A stretch of DNA of 64,000 nt, from NCBI GenBank assembly GCA_947579605.1, contig OX388316.1, positions 19,223,290 to 19,287,289 of the forward strand, written 5' to 3'. The notes beneath the pieces were generated by a model that saw nothing but the letters and a program-made list of their open reading frames with translations, did no database searches and was not told the DNA's origin. Source of the DNA: Athripsodes cinereus (taxonomy: Eukaryota > Arthropoda > Insecta > Trichoptera > Leptoceridae). Position 1 is the first letter of the stretch, and every line of letters starts with the position of its first letter. Of this stretch, positions 39,787-51,600 are shown in pieces. The position numbers and the translations under genes were made by a program.

Positions 39787-40475
39787 GGCCAATTCTGAAT
39801 CTTAATGAACTAACTAACTAAAAAGTTGATTAATATTAGTTATTATGTATTATTCAGCATTAGTTATGAACTATAAACAACTATAAACTCGAGAACCACC
39901 AAGTGCAAACGGTAAAATCTATGGGACAAACTAATATTAGTCAGTGATGCCGCAATACAAAATGTTTTTCACGTTCCGATTTACACTTCTGGCAACAATT
40001 TAATAGTTGTCGCGCGTGAAAATTGTGAAATGTCAGATTTGCCGATATATTTTGGCGTTCGTATTTGCGTCGGTGGTGGTGTAATTTTATAATTTATACA
40101 TGCTAAGAGTTGCCCTAAAGATATAAATTTTTACTTTAAATTAAAAAAACAACTTAACACTTCCAAAATATAGCAATATTCTGCGGTAAAATGACAGCAA
40201 CTAATAATATTCGCACATTAAAAGTCACGAATAAAATTCTGCCAAATCCAACTTATTTTAGTCGTCGGCTGTCAACTAAAATTTCATTCTGAATACGAAA
40301 TCCATAGATTCTCGAAATTTATAGTTGTACTAAGGTGTCAAAATGAACTAATGAACTAAATTAGTACGGAAAACTGTGAATACGAATTAGAACTAATTAT
40401 CATGACTCGACTATCTTCTCACACTTAGTTGACTTAGTTAGTGCAACTAAACTATTTTATGATTCAGAATTGGCC
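39787..40475. mobile_element. Non-autonomous TIR element, about 689 bp
   Basis: GGCCAATTCTGAATC and its exact complement GATTCAGAATTGGCC bound the segment; AACTAACT motifs recur inside both ends. It has no ORF. No clear target duplication is seen, so the superfamily is unassigned. Confidence 0.65.
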
Positions 40476-41260
40476 ATAATATAACTTAATAAAATACCTA
40501 CTGACTACTTGTTCATCATACATATTACATACATAGATTGCACTCATATAATGTAATTCAAAGGTGGATAACGCATCTATTGCGATCGACCGGTCGATTA
40601 CCAAGCTATTTTTATCGATCGCCGAAAATTTTTATTTCAAATCAAGATATAGTTTATAATTGAGGATTAAATACATTTTTAAAAATTTAGTAAAATTAGA
40701 TTTAAAAGTAATTTTATTAATTTAAAGTATACTGGTACGATTTTATATATTTTCAACCTTGACCTAGGTTTAAGAAGTCTTAGACCTCACCTGTTAAATA
40801 TAGAGATACGCAGAAAAAAGTTGATCTCGGGCATAATTCCGTTAAAAAAGTACCTCCCGATGTATGAAAGTCTGGCTACCGCTGTAATATATCAACTAAC
40901 GGATAGTGACTATAAGAAACGAAACGAATATCTGACAAGTATCCGATGTCCAATCTATCCAAAATTCGCTAATAGGTACCTCAATACACGACTTCATTAA
41001 TTATTGGCACGAATATGGATGATCTGTATGTTTATAACATTTTTTATAATTTAATCTACTATCTACTCCATTATTGCGAAATGCCTTTCATAAAAAAACA
41101 ACAATTTTAATAATTGTGAAATTTAATTTTGAGTGATGAAACATTTATTTATTATTTGAGAATGATGCATTACGGAGCAAAGGTAATATATAAATAATTA
41201 TTTAGTAGTACCTACCTACTCACTTTAGAAACTGTTGTGAGATTATTTTATTCACACTTA
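40476..41260. other. Intergenic with possible hAT relic
   Basis: GGTGGATAACGCATC, GCGATCGACCGGTCGAT and TCGATCGCCG near 40562-40625 suggest a decayed transposon end, unproven. The rest is featureless. Confidence 0.35.
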
Positions 41261-41269
41261 TGTGCATCT

Positions 41270-41432
41270 ATTGATCATAAATCGCCAGATCATAAATCGC
41301 CAGATCATAAAATCATTGTTGTTCTGTTCCAACTGTGTTGTAAATGAGAATTATGTTTGTTTTTGTTTTATATTTTAACATGTAAAAGGCTCACGTCGTG
41401 GATTTATGTATAAATAAATAAATAAATAAAGA
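41270..41432 (+). repeat. 17-bp duplication and LINE-type tail
   Basis: CATAAATCGCCAGATCATAA repeats with 17-bp spacing near 41276-41312. 41330-41432 ends GGATTTATGTATAAATAAAT with further AAAT units, a LINE 3' end similar to that near 700. Confidence 0.55.
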
Positions 41433-42134
41433 GTTACTGATTATAAAAAAATATCATCCGAAGATAACCAACTAAAAACGACCGTAACACGTCATACGTC
41501 GTACTGCACATTGCGACAAGATATCCGCTTTGGAAATTAGTCTGATATTAGTTATCCGATATTCGGTTATATTACCTATATACTACTCGGTAACTGACTA
41601 TTAAATATTATAATCTACAATACATCTGTAGTACGTTGTTCTGACCTGACAAAGTTGTTTGACACGTACAAACATAGTACTTGTTAACTTACACGAATGT
41701 TTACCCATTACTTGACCACATAATATGGATGGTGAAATGTTATAATGTTTCAAACCACAAAATTAAAAAAAAAACGAGATAAAGCCACAACTATTCAAAC
41801 ATAAAAATTGTATTCTAATTCTCTAAAACATTAGATACTTCATGAACAGTTAAAGCTATCTAGTTTTCTGAAACACCTCCCTACATTTGTTAACTTATAT
41901 AAATTGATAGTATTCCCACCTCAGCGTATGCCAATCCACTGCTAGATATAGGTCTCCTTATGAGCACATCTTTGTACCTAACCACTCTCTCCTTAATATG
42001 CCCACTGATGGAGGGTGGCTGTAGTCCTGAAGACATGAGTATAAATGAAATAACAATAGGTTATGTTTGTCGCGACTTATTGAAGTGGAAATATTGAGGC
42101 TGCATACGAAAATAAAGAAACGGTTTCTATCTAT
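41433..42134. other. Intergenic, nothing recognised
   Basis: No supported feature. Confidence 0.4.
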
Positions 42135-42375
42135 ACAATGAACACATATCCAGTAAGGAAGATATCCAACTGACAGTATGCTGCATTTAATAAAGGTGCA
42201 AGTTGTCATTTCTGTCCCAATAAAAAATTAAGACAATGATAGATGGCATATCTCAAGGTCGGTTTGAAGATGCTATGTAAATGCTAATGGGTTATTCATG
42301 ATGTTTTACGAACACCTGTCTTTTGCAGAACACTCCAAAAACTTACAAGAAATAGTGGGAGACTTATTCTCCACA
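42135..42375 (-). repeat. SINE-like family copy, diverged, near full length
   Basis: GCTGCATTTAATAAAGGTGC, AAGTTGTCATTTCTG, TACGAACACCTGTCTTTTGC, CAAAAACTTACAAGAAATAG and TGGGAGACTTATTC follow the reverse family order. Confidence 0.75.
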
Positions 42376-43785
42376 AAACACTTGATTAGTAACTCAAAAC
42401 AAAACATCGTTTGTCTCAGTTTAAAATTATTGTTGTTGCTCGAAACAAGTTGTTTGATTTATATGATAAAATCTACAATCAGAATTGTTGACTTTGAAAG
42501 GTTATATTTGTCTAAAAACTCTTCTAGAAATGCTTCTAGTTTCTAAATGAAATGAGTTTTTAAGATAATACTACCAAGACTATACTACTCATGAAAAATA
42601 TACATGTTAAACAATCTACACAACCATTCCAAGTGAATGCATTTTTATTTTACTTAATAGCGAAGCGAGAACACGCTATACGCTAATATACATACTCGTA
42701 CGTTCAATGATTACATTCTTGCGGAATATGGCTTGACAGTACATTGTGACGATATGACAAGAAGAATATAACGTACTATCTACCTATTATCAAAGCGCTG
42801 GTTGGAAGCCTGATGGTAGAGAAAACCAATATACTCCACCTTAATTACATAAGCATACTGTTGGGTGTCTGGGTGTATTTGAATTTATTTCGAATGCAGA
42901 TTCATATTCATTAAAAATATATCTTCAGAATGTAGATATTCAAAAAGAAAAAAGCACATTAAAAGTGTCTCAACCCTGGGATCTGTAAACTTTTCAGTAG
43001 ATTCAACTAAGGATTATTATATTCTGCATAAAGGTATAACCCATTAGAAGTTAAATACTTCTGTTTATCTAAAAGAATATTATATAGTTTGTAACTTTAT
43101 GTTAAATCTAAGCTTATCTAATGACTTTTTCTCGTATACAAACTGATCTTCTACAATGGTAGGTACCTATGTAACTTTACATAAATAGTGTAAGTTCACG
43201 TCATACATACCATCACGCCACTTCCCCATGTCTTTAGGTACACACGCTTTTGCTTCCATCACATTCATGCAATTCTTCATACACAGAAAAAACAGTCGAT
43301 TTCATTCTCTTGACCTAAGAGATTTAACTATTTCCAACAATTCAAGCGAACTTTGTCTAGAATAAAAAGTATTTCCTTCAATTACGAAAATCAATCGTCA
43401 TCAATAAGATTGAGAATTTTTATATCTTCAATAGAGATTGTTTTCTTGTATTGAGAATTTTTCTTTGAAGTTCTATGTACAACGATGTGTCTTTTTAAAT
43501 TGTGAAATAATATGTTTTTTTGAGATTTATATTTAATTCTTTCACGAAGATGAAAATTTTCTTAGGTTGAGAAATAGAAAAGAATGAGATGCCTTTGGAA
43601 AATAGATTGTTCAATCCCAATTACGATTTAATCGAAATTAATACAAAACTGAGTAATTTATTGATTTTGAAGTCAAGACTAAAGTTTGTTTTCAAGAATA
43701 TATCATAATAAGCCGTTTCTATGATAGGTATCGTGATATATACCTATGATTCGAATATTAATATAAATAAAATGCTTATATTAAG
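42376..43785. other. Intergenic, little recognised
   Basis: 43205-43300 shares a faint motif with 58930-59050 (CACACGCTTTTGCTTCC versus CACACTTCATTCGCTTC, then ATTCATGC). The class is unknown. Confidence 0.35.
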
Positions 43786-43878
43786 TACTTCCACATTAAC
43801 TTTATTAATAGCGAGATGGCTTTCAAGAGCTTTTGATTAATAAAGCGGCTCGCGATCAATAAGATCAGTGTGGAAGTA
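43786..43878. mobile_element. Small foldback element
   Basis: TACTTCCACATTAACTTTAT, TAATAGCGAG pairs with CTCGCGATCAATAAGATCAG, TGTGGAAGTA over about 30 bp with mismatches. Confidence 0.65.
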
Positions 43879-44700
43879 GTATTCTAATAATTATAAGTGT
43901 TTTATATTTATTAATTTAACATGAACTTCCTTCAAGAACTGGCGGTTAGCAATATTAATAACATACATGATTCACGTTACAAATAGTTTTCTTGATCATT
44001 TAATACCTACTCTTAAATGAGTATTTAAGGTATCTTTTTTTTTTAGAAAAAATACCCAAGTTTGAGTGAATCATTACTATATTTCACAGTATGTATGCAT
44101 TATAGGTTCATATGGCAAACTATAATGAAAATAGCTAAAGGTATATTAAAAATTCAACATCCCTTCAATGTATTTTTGATTGATCTCAGTTACATAATAT
44201 GAACAAAACAACAGTATCTATGATCATTATACTGTATTTCATATAATATGTAATTATATATAAGTAGGTACAAATAAACGACGAATACACCTCAAGGACA
44301 TTGGTAGTTCAGAACACCTGTAATATATGTAGGTACCTAGTATAGAATGCAGTAAAGGTACCTAATGTAGAATCTACAAGAGATTTTCCTGTTCATCTCT
44401 TACATTATAATATTCACACGTAAAATTTATTTAACGTAGGTACCCTTTAATAATAATTATTAATTAAATACACACAATTCGTCGTGTAAGCATAACATTT
44501 ATCCCAATATTTATTTAACCTTACCCTTTGTTATTTGTTAAATGTCCATTCTCTATGTAGACTTTATGTCCTGGTAAAAAAGTTGGGGTAGATTTAAATA
44601 CAAAATTGTTAATATTAATATTTTTAACACGTATTTAGAACATTTCTTTTATTACTTATTTTATTTCTACTCTCATATTCCTCAAATTAAAAAAGTTTAG
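43879..44700. other. Intergenic, nothing recognised
   Basis: No supported feature. Confidence 0.4.
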
Positions 44701-44845
44701 TGTCGTTAATTCAGCGATGAAGTATGCCACCCGTCCTGAGTGTCTTCACGTTTATTGGCATAGAAAGGACGATTCGCATGTCTGTTACAAGCAGTTAGTT
44801 CACTGGTTACCCATTTTTGGAAATGCCGTGATGGTAGGTTTGAAA
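44701..44845 (+). repeat. SINE-like family copy, 3' half
   Basis: TTCAGCGATGAAGTATGCC, ACCCGTCCTGAGTGTCTTC, GTCTGTTACAAGCAG and AATGCCGTGATGGTAG follow the family order. Confidence 0.8.
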
Positions 44846-45834
44846 GAAAAAATACTGTCAAATTATAGCTAACATAATACTATAAAATAAATTATTCTGA
44901 ATATGAAAACATGTGCATTTAGGTACATGAAATGATTACAACAAAGTACAATCGATTGCCTTTAATAGAATACTCAAAAAAAATATCCTGAAAATAAATA
45001 TATATCGTATTGCAGGAAGAAAATAAAAATATACTATAAAAATGAAAGTGTGCTAATACATAACTTGAATATTTCCTCTACAATGCAGACTTTTTAATGT
45101 ATCACAAGTTATTGTATAAAAATATTATATTACATAATAAATTTATGCTTGGAATTTCAATGTTATTCTTTCATACTCAATAAAGTTCATCATTGTTATT
45201 ATTATATTTACGGAGTATTTTACTCTCAATTTAAAGAAGAACACACAACTTTTATACATACTTCATATTTATTTTCTCTTTACGTTTTATCGTGGTACAC
45301 AACCATCAGATTTCATGAACTACATTATGTCGATAGATCATAATAAAATATTTTCATTAGAACGTTCTGCATAGTGAGAAGAATTCCCTTTGTTTTTCAT
45401 GTTTCATTGGTGAATTATTATGAACATGAATAAAATTTTACGATGGAAACAAACAGAAATAAAAACATGGACGTGTAAAAAGTTAAAAATGCAAATAATA
45501 ATTATTAATACTCGTAATACGAGTACGTGATGAAAATCTATCATTATATACCTACCGTTCGTACAAATGCGTTATAAGAAATACCTTAAAAAATGATATA
45601 CTAGACAATTTATTAAGCGCCGTTTTATGATACAAATCACCGCAAGGGCGTGTTTAATTTTTTTTTACTTTAATCATAATATATCACTTTTATTTAAATA
45701 ATATATATTTAATCACTTATGATATGTATTTTCACGTAAGCGGAGTTTTCGAAATAAAAATAGTCTAGGAATAATTTTTTAAGCTTTAGAATACGGTAAT
45801 CCTGAAACATCACAGACTTTAATATCTCCTATTC

Positions 45835-45960
45835 GTTTAAAATATATGCCACCCATCCTGAATATGTTATTTACTTATGGCACACAGAAAACGATTTGTG
45901 TTTTCCTTATAAATACGGTTAACTCATTTGCTAACGAACTTATGAGATAATCTTTGTTAG
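45835..45960 (+). repeat. SINE-like family copy, diverged
   Basis: ATGCCACCCATCCTGAATATG, CACAGAAAACGATTTGTG and ACTTATGAGATAATCTTTG are recognisable. The flanks 44846-45834 contain no supported gene. Confidence 0.6.
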
Positions 45961-46029
45961 TATAGAACGATAGGCTTATAGACTAATCTAAGTAAACCAA
46001 ATCTCTAAGATTTAACGGGCTTCCTAATA

Positions 46030-46350
46030 AGTCACTGGAGAATCTAAGAGCCCCACTGCAAACTAAAACTAGAAGAAGATGGCACCTGCAAATTTTTCAA
46101 GTAAGAAGCCGAGACTCTTCGGCATCTTTTAGCAGATTGCAATGCCGTGGGATTCGCAAGAGTCAAAACCCTAGACATGCATTAGGTTGAGGTGGAATCT
46201 CTCCTCATTTTGGATCCCTTTAAAATTCTAGGCTTCATAAGATATTGTCTGGGAATAGAGGGCTCGCTTAAATTGGAAACACCATGAAAGCTATGTAGGG
46301 GGACCACAATAGATCTTATAGGTCGCAGTGCATAATGCATGTCATTAGAT
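46030..46350 (+). mobile_element. Decayed LINE 3' region (RNase H-type C terminus?)
   Basis: A broken frame reads EAETLRHLLADCNAVGFARV, the Cys/His-type tail seen at the end of R1/I-like LINEs, followed by further frame fragments (TTIDLIGRSA). ACCACAATAGATCTTATAGG also appears, diverged, at 50936-50960. Stops break all frames. Confidence 0.55.
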
Positions 46351-46964
46351 AAATAAAAAAATAGGACGATAGGCTAAGATTAATACAGAAAATATCCAAA
46401 ATAACACAAAACATTCCCATCTCGATTAGAAAGCTGTGCCTACAGGAAGCAATACTGGGCAAAAATTATTCGGAAGAAGTGTCTTTACTCGTAGTTTTAA
46501 TGATAGATAAGTATTCATTACCAAAATTTAAATGACAGTGCGCTATAAACTTCTCAAAATGGGTTATATCAAATTGTTATATGGGTTATACATTACATAG
46601 TCTTGGTTGATTAAGTATCGTCTTAAATTAATCAATTTAACACAACTACAAAGTTCATTATAATATTTACACAATCTAGTGAAATTAGTTGATAAACTTT
46701 CTAAGAGTGTTTTAGTTGTTGGCACTAGGTAAAGCTGAAATGAAACTATACACGTCACTAAAAGCACAAAGTAAACTTAAGTTAGATAGGACTAAACTTA
46801 TCCCATGATGTACGTGACGCTTGCTCATCTTAAACCACAATAAATTTAGCAAATTTAAATAGATTTACATTGCTAAATGTCAAATTATATACCATAGATT
46901 TTGTAGTGATTAATTTAGAAGCCCATTTACAATGAAAAATAAAATGAATATCACTTCAAACCAT
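46351..46964. other. Intergenic, nothing recognised
   Basis: No supported feature. Confidence 0.4.
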
Positions 46965-47075
46965 CATGGTATCTTCCACAAGTGTAGCATCCAATAGAAT
47001 AACTGCATGTAAAGGTCATGCTCTATGTAGCAATAAAAAATACGACATTCAGGGTGGTTAGAAGTCGTACTAGGG
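46965..47075 (-). repeat. SINE-like family copy, diverged
   Basis: CATCATGGTATCTTCCACAA, ATAACTGCATGTAAAGGTC and GACATTCAGGGTGGTTAG follow the reverse family order. Confidence 0.65.
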
Positions 47076-47330
47076 ATGCAAAATCATTAAAATACGTCAG
47101 TGGTAATAAGAACTATACATCGATGTTTTTCAGACTTAAAATGTGATCAAAGACATCAAAAAACAAGTGAACATGAAAAACATACATTTTACATACATAC
47201 TTTAAATCCAGTTTAACAATATGATTGTTTTCTCTTAAAAAAATTATACTAAGTAAAAATCGATATATCCTTATGACTTTCAGGTGTTAAATGTCATTAA
47301 AGTGATCATTTATTATTGCCTCTTCTAACA

Positions 47331-47764
47331 GGACATTGAAAATAATCCAGAAAAGAGAGAGACACCTACCGAATTCACTACTGAAAAGTGAACTTCTGTG
47401 GAGGGATTCAAAAGAGAAGGAGTTAAAAAAAATATTAAATATCTACCTTCTCCGGTATTCACCTTATTGCAAAATGTGGAAACCACAGAAAAACCTGAAT
47501 CAGAAAAGAGCAAAAAATTATTTTGCTAGATTCACCTTGAAATGGGCTTCCAACAAGTGCCTTCAGTCAACAACATCAAAAGTTAAAAAAAAAATTAAAA
47601 ATATTAAGGGCAAGAAATATAGTAGGTACCTACATAATATCTTTCCACATAGTATATATCATGAAGAAAGAAATATCGTTCATTTTATATTATGTATTCC
47701 TGAAGAAAATGTAGGCATTTCCGTGATCTTTTATAATACAAAAGTAACTAATGTACCTTCTTAA
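47331..47764 (+). pseudogene. Unrecognised coding-like segment, possibly an exon relic
   Basis: After a TTCTAACAG acceptor-like site one frame reads DIENNPEKRETPTEFTTEK, stop, then TSVEGFKREGVKKN, VETTEKPESEKSKKLF, stop, then a short continuation. A different frame is open for 142 Lys-rich residues (47336-47764). Neither has a recognisable domain. An old exon with two nonsense mutations, or chance A-rich sequence, are both possible. Confidence 0.25.
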
Positions 47765-48291
47765 TAGATTCTGAAATTTCAAAAGTAAAATAAAGGTTAC
47801 AAAAATGTTCTAAGAAGTGTTTTTTTTTTCATCTTTAACATAATAATATTTAGATGAAAATTCATATTCAACACATTTTTATGAATAATTTATTTTGATG
47901 AGCTTATTAGATGTTTACTACGAGTAGGTACATCAAAAGCCAACCAAACCTTTCATTTTACAAAATATTATAAAGTAATAATCTTTGAAAAAAAACATGA
48001 AATAATGAACAACAAGCTCACACAGATTTCCATTATCCTACATGTCATAATAATATTCATTTAAAAAATAATATAATTAAACAAATGATAAGGAATAACA
48101 GAGTATCAAAAAAGTTTCATGTGTTTTTTTTTAATATCATTTATTTTAGAAAGATTAACTATGTAACAGTTTCGAGACATTGTGAATGTTTTTTAGTATT
48201 ACACAATGCACTTCCGTTACTTGATTATTTAAATCGCGATCGATTTCGATAAACGTTTGTCATTGACGAGCGATACAATACTAGTATATTT
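47765..48291. other. Intergenic, nothing recognised
   Basis: No supported feature. Confidence 0.4.
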
Positions 48292-48632
48292 ATACTATAC
48301 CATCACGGCATATCCCACAAGTGGGGTAGCCAGCAAACCAGCTGCATGTAAGAAACATGCAAGTTGTCCTCTCCGTGCCAATACAAAATCACGACATTCA
48401 GGATGGGTGGCAAACCTCATCGCTGAATTTAAGATGTAAAATGTCTTTATTTTTTCGAACACCTGCCTTTACCAGGACACTCGAAAACTTATGGAGAAGA
48501 GTGGGAGACCAATTCTTTACCGGGTGCTCCACGGGGGGCTATAGTCTGTACGCGACTAACTTCGCGCTCTCCACATTGATTTTGTGTGTTGAGAGCGCGA
48601 AGTTAGTCGCGTACAAGCTATAGTATATTTTC
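48292..48632 (-). repeat. SINE-like family copy with 12-bp TSD and 5' foldback
   Basis: ACTAGTATATTT occurs at 48280-48291 and 48633-48644, a perfect 12-bp target duplication. Inside is the full family sequence in reverse (48297-48538) plus an 85-bp foldback (48539-48623) at its 5' end, so both were inserted together. Confidence 0.87.
48539..48623. repeat. GC-rich foldback with 33-bp arms
   Basis: CTATAGTCTGTACGCGACTA, ACTTCGCGCTCTC pairs with GAGAGCGCGAAGTTAGTCGC, GTACAAGCTATAG around a 19-nt loop; only two arm positions mismatch. Confidence 0.9.
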
Positions 48633-48868
48633 ACTAGTATATTTTTTTTCTCATATTTACAAACGTAAATAAAAATATCTATATAAATAGGTACCATAAA
48701 TCTGTCTTTTTATATGCCATCACGTGAGTGGTATCTTCCACAAGTATGGTGGCCAGTAGACATAAGCTGTATGTGATAAAAATACGCAAGTTTCCTCTCC
48801 GTTAAAATAAAAATCAGGCATTTAGGATGGGAAAATAATCTCTAAAAACTAAAGGTGTGAAATATCTT

Positions 48869-49023
48869 GGTAAATTGAAGTGTTTCGTTCTATAGATTAT
48901 AAATCGTGAGAGAGACGTATTTCGACTTGTCAGGTCATTATCAATCTCTCTCTGATAAGTCGAATGACGTCTCTCTCACGATTTATAATTTATAGTAGAA
49001 AGAAACACTTGTTCCGATTTACC
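48869..49023. mobile_element. Palindromic element with hammerhead relic
   Basis: Arms of roughly 62-67 bp share ATTATAAATCGTGAGAGAGA, GTGTTTC and GGTAAAT at the tips. The central part on the - strand has a hammerhead architecture (48911-48947). Confidence 0.8.
48905..48947 (-). ncRNA. Degenerate hammerhead ribozyme-like motif
   Basis: On the - strand: GAGAGA, TTGATAA, then stem II TGACCTGACAAGTC (GAC/GTC), then GAAA, TACGTC, TCTCTC. Stem I GAGAGA/TCTCTC is perfect over 6 bp. Two core bases differ from CTGANGA (C to U, and the catalytic G8 to A), so it should be inactive, but the layout matches Penelope-type hammerheads. Confidence 0.5.
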
Positions 49024-49086
49024 TAATTATGGAATTCTACTACGTGTGCACCGACATAATTAATAGTGTTAAATACCCGTTCTATA

Positions 49087-50094
49087 ATAGACCCAGTTGA
49101 GGTGTTGAAGCACATTGACAATGACAATATTGACTACCTATTGAGATATTTTAATGCAATATATGACACAGGGAACATACCCCACGACTGGTTGAAATCC
49201 ACCTTTGCATTTGACAGGGTAAAAAATACTGACTTAATAAAAATGCTTGTCGAATGCAATATTGATACCAAGGATTTAAATTTTATTAAAAATCTGTACT
49301 GGCTCCAAACAGCCGAAATAAGACATGGATATGAGAAATCAAACGCAATTTCCATCCAGCGAGGCGTGAGACAGGGTTGTATCCTTTCTCCGTTATTGTT
49401 TAATCTCTACTCCGACTATGTCTTTAAAAGAGCCCTCACCAACACAGACAAGGGACTGAAAGTCAATGACGTTGTGATAAACAATATTAGATATGCCGAC
49501 GACACTGTTTTACTAGCTGAAAGTGTCAATGACCTTCAAGACCTTCTTAATCTTGAGGCAGCAAGAGCTGCATTTAACAAAATGAAACCACTCTTCTGCA
49601 ATGACAGCATAAATTTGAAGCTCCGCCAAAGAATGATTAAGTGCTATGTATGGTCTGTTTTATTGTATGGATGTGAAACATGGACCTTAAAAGTCAATAC
49701 AATGAACAGACTGGAAGCATTTGAAATGTGGCTCCATCGCCGTATGCTCAGAATTCTCTGGACCGACATGGTTACCAATACCGAAGTCCTGAGGCGAGCT
49801 AGAGTTGACAGGGAGCTGTTATCAATCATCATGGTTCGGAAGGTTTCACATCTGGGTCATGTTCTGCGTGGAGAAAAATACCACTTTCTCCAACTGATAT
49901 TTAAGGGGAAAATTGAGGGACGCCGAGGTCCCGGTAGGAGACAGATGTCCTGGCTGCGAAACATAAGGGAGTGGACCGGCATCCGAAGTGTGGAAGAGCT
50001 GTTCCGAGCAGCGCAGGACAGGGACAAGTTCGCCGAGGTGATCGCCAACGTTGGGGGGACCCGACAGGGCACTTGAAAAAGAAGAAGATAATAG
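49087..50094 (+). pseudogene. RTE-like reverse transcriptase with two in-frame deletions
   Basis: The frame is open from 49066 to 50076 (336 codons, no ATG at its head). It begins in the pre-RT region (DPVEVLKHIDNDNIDY, IPHDWLKSTF), then skips to AFDRVKNTDL, losing most of the fingers and the first catalytic Asp of motif A. RGVRQGCILSPLLFN and YADDTVLLAES (motif C) remain. A second gap joins LQDLLN to LEAARAAFNKMK. The C terminus is complete (LYGCETWTL, HRRMLRIL, GHVLRG, GRRGPGRRQMSWL, IANVGGTRQGT). The family's 3' end is GAAAAAGAAGAAGA. It cannot be catalytic. Other copies of this family lie at 6049, 9284 and 37985. Confidence 0.88.
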
Positions 50095-50145
50095 ACACTC
50101 GAACACTTACAGAAAAGAGTGGAAAACGTTGTCTTTTCTGTGGAC

Positions 50146-50849
50146 TCTAAAGATATAAATGCAGTTTTTAATTATACATAAACCCTTTCTCGAAAGAGAG
50201 CAATATTTTATTAAAGTAGGTACACTCTTTAATATCGCTTACATCGCAGTCGAATTTCCTACAAACACACAACTAATTACAAACGCACTTTGTTTTACCC
50301 ATTCTATGCAAATTTATTGCCCATAACCGTTTCACATATTTTATATAAGTAGATACAGTACCTTTGTCGTTTAAAATTAAACGAGATTTACTTTTTACTG
50401 TTCGAACACCTGCTGTTTTTGTCGATTATAAGTTTTCAGAATCCTGTACATTTCAGTATTCGAAATGCGAATTTTCAGCCTTATGCTCGAAATGAGATAT
50501 TTTTTCATTCGCGTGTATCATAACAGTAAGTTATAATAATACAATATTATGACTTGGTATATTGTTTACGTGCCCGAAATTATGATTGCGAAATCTAAGA
50601 AACTGACAGCTCTGCCACATTCACGTAATATATAATATTCCAACATTTTCTCATTAAGGAAACATAATCTGGATTTCCGTTTACATAGAAGTGAATCATA
50701 ACAAAGGATTTTGTCTATTTTTGTCTATTCTTGATATTTCCTGTATTATTTTATGAATTATCTATTTGCTAAACAAATCGCAATAAAAGTATCTACAAAT
50801 TGTTTGAAGTATTTAAAAAAAACTCTTCCGTGGATTTTCATACAAAGAA
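50146..50849. other. Intergenic, nothing recognised
   Basis: AT-rich; no supported feature. Confidence 0.4.
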
Positions 50850-51085
50850 TAAGTTCGTAACTCTTTCCTGTAAGTTTTCAAAAATTCTGTGAAAGAAAGG
50901 TCATTGAAAAACTTACCGTGTAAGATATTTAATAGATGTCACAATAGATCTGTTATGGCCACAGTGACACAAGGGATGCAAGGTCCCTTGACCTTTTTGG
51001 AAAGATATTTAATATTTCCAATTCAGCGATGAGGAATGCCACCCATCTTGAATGTCTCTGTGTTTGAGATGAGATGCCACGATGG
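50850..51085 (+). repeat. SINE-like family copy with a LINE scrap inside
   Basis: CTCTTTCCTGTAAGTTTTC and AATTCAGCGATGAGGAATGC, ACCCATCTTGAATGTC are family sequence. Between them 50936-50990 (CACAATAGATCTGTTATGG) matches the LINE relic at 46300. Confidence 0.6.
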
Positions 51086-51389
51086 CTTAGATATGTAGAT
51101 GATTAAATGATTAGACATTATTATTTTTATTCCACCCAATATTGAGTGATTTTACAGAAATATTAATATAAAAATTATCAGGCACATAGTACGAGTTCCA
51201 GATCTGTGTTGAAACTTATTTTTTTACAAGATAAGACCCTATGTAAAAGTATCAACAAATATGATGCATTTATATAAATTTACAAATACACATGCATGAA
51301 TATTATACTCTATCTAAAGATAAAATTGTAATCTATGCATTTAGTTTTTTTTCTCTGCATTTGTTGAAAAATGTGAATATTAAAAAAGT

Positions 51390-51600
51390 TTATCAACGCG
51401 TGTAAATAAGTTACGATTTTCTGGACATGTGGAGAGAATTCGCGATGAAAGGATCTATTTATCTGAAGGAGGTATGAGAAAGTGTCCAAGAAGTACTTGG
51501 ATCGATCACATGAGTGAAATTCTAAAAGATGGCCGCGTGTGGAGCAAGATAAATCGGCATTCATGTGCGATAAATTAAATGATTATGGAGGAAGCGAATG
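51390..51600 (+). mobile_element. LINE RT C-terminal relic
   Basis: The frame reads KLRFSGHVERIRDERIYLSE, GGMRKCPRSTWIDHM, the usual GHV...RPR..W region at the RT C terminus of RTE/CR1-like elements, followed by stops. Confidence 0.6.

Larger units (their letters stand above)
48713..50145 (-). repeat. SINE-like family copy split by a palindrome and a LINE
   Basis: The first part is 48713-48868 (GCCATCACGTGAGTGG, GCAAGTTTCCTCTCCG, CAGGCATTTAGGATGGG). It continues at about 50094 with ACACTCGAACACTTACAG, AAAAGAGTGGAAAAC. Between them lie the palindrome 48869-49023 and the LINE fragment 49030-50093. Confidence 0.65.

Noticed and set aside
40562..40625. GATCGACCGGTCGAT region as a hAT end
   Set aside because: No matching second end or target duplication could be found.
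43205..43300. Shared motif with 58930-59050 as a repeat family
   Set aside because: Similarity is short and patchy by eye; needs alignment before it can be called.
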